NCBI GenBank assembly: GCA_943908425.1
Contig: CALTTC010000009.1
Span: 7,695-71,694 of the forward strand
Direction of reading: 5' to 3'
DNA from: an uncultured Moraxella sp.
GTDB taxonomy: Bacteria; Pseudomonadota; Gammaproteobacteria; Pseudomonadales; Moraxellaceae
Length of the DNA stretch: 64,000 nt
Position numbers and translations under genes: made by a program. The notes beneath the pieces were generated by a model. That model was not told the DNA's origin. It ran no database searches and saw nothing but the letters and a program-made list of their open reading frames with translations. Below, piece after piece: positions 63,944-64,000 of this stretch (the stretch's first letter is position 1; each line of letters starts with the position of its first letter).

Positions 63944-64000
63944 TCAACACACCCCCATCAAATCCCCTCGCTCCACTCGCACATTGCCCGCCATATTAAT
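63944..64000 (-). CDS. C-terminal end of a gene running out of the window
   Basis: 18 codons and a TGA; the frame reads INMAGNVRVERGDLMGVC and stays open to the window end. The GC-rich codons look coding, but it is too short to identify. Confidence 0.35.
   Translation of the reverse strand: MNMAGNVRVERGDLMGVC

Overview
The window looks like the chromosome of a Moraxella-type gammaproteobacterium (Moraxellaceae). The evidence is AT-rich DNA with long AT-rich gaps, an McaP-like GDSL autotransporter esterase, an opp peptide importer with tandem oppA genes, the ribH-nusB-thiL-pgpA run, and several simple-sequence repeats beside surface or restriction genes. The genus is an inference from gene content and style; no database search was possible.

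Layout. 1-5.6 kb: aroE, an NCS1 permease, gltX, a small basic protein, tRNA-Ala(GGC) and tRNA-Glu(TTC). 5.6-14.0 kb: a complete filamentous (inovirus-like) prophage of about 8.4 kb inserted in the 3' end of tRNA-Glu. It is bounded by a perfect 51-bp direct repeat and carries a repressor with four operator-like palindromes, a small antisense membrane ORF, a 169-nt nested palindrome with two perfect DnaA boxes (probable origin/packaging region), Rep, an ssDNA-binding candidate, coat proteins, a TspB-like adsorption protein, a DUF2523-like pVI, a Zot-like pI ATPase and a tyrosine integrase. It encodes no secretin, so it presumably exits through a host secretin. 14.6-25.5 kb: a YdjM-like protein, thrB, a decayed cytosine methyltransferase, a YafJ amidotransferase, an alpha/beta-hydrolase lipoprotein, ribH, nusB, thiL, pgpA and glmU. 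25.9-35.1 kb: three tandem oppA genes, then oppB-C-D-F. 35.4-42.7 kb: an exported protein, an FKBP lipoprotein, the McaP-like autotransporter, a DksA-like gene, tex and an ompR-type regulator with no neighbouring kinase.

43.1-48.0 kb holds a single-chain Type ISP-like restriction-modification enzyme. Its 5' end has 13 copies of a tetranucleotide between the only ATG with a Shine-Dalgarno sequence and the body of the gene. With 13 copies that ATG is out of frame, so this genome probably carries the OFF phase. Beside it is a peroxiredoxin-glutaredoxin gene that kept only its glutaredoxin end. 48.9-59.6 kb is housekeeping: a CorC-like protein, an OmpA-domain protein, a rhomboid protease, a metallophosphoesterase, purE, purK, a UPF0178 protein, an AI-2E-family transporter, pdxB and dgkA.

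59.8-63.9 kb is the best candidate for an undescribed system. Six minus-strand genes end in a strong terminator: a lipoprotein, a WYL regulator, a zinc-ribbon/glycine-zipper protein, an N-terminally membrane-anchored small GTPase, a C-terminally tail-anchored protein and a soluble protein of unknown family. A WYL regulator beside a membrane GTPase resembles the layout of regulated defence or stress islands, but the function is inference only. Across the window many promoters share an extended -10 of the form TGCTATAAT with little or no -35 element.
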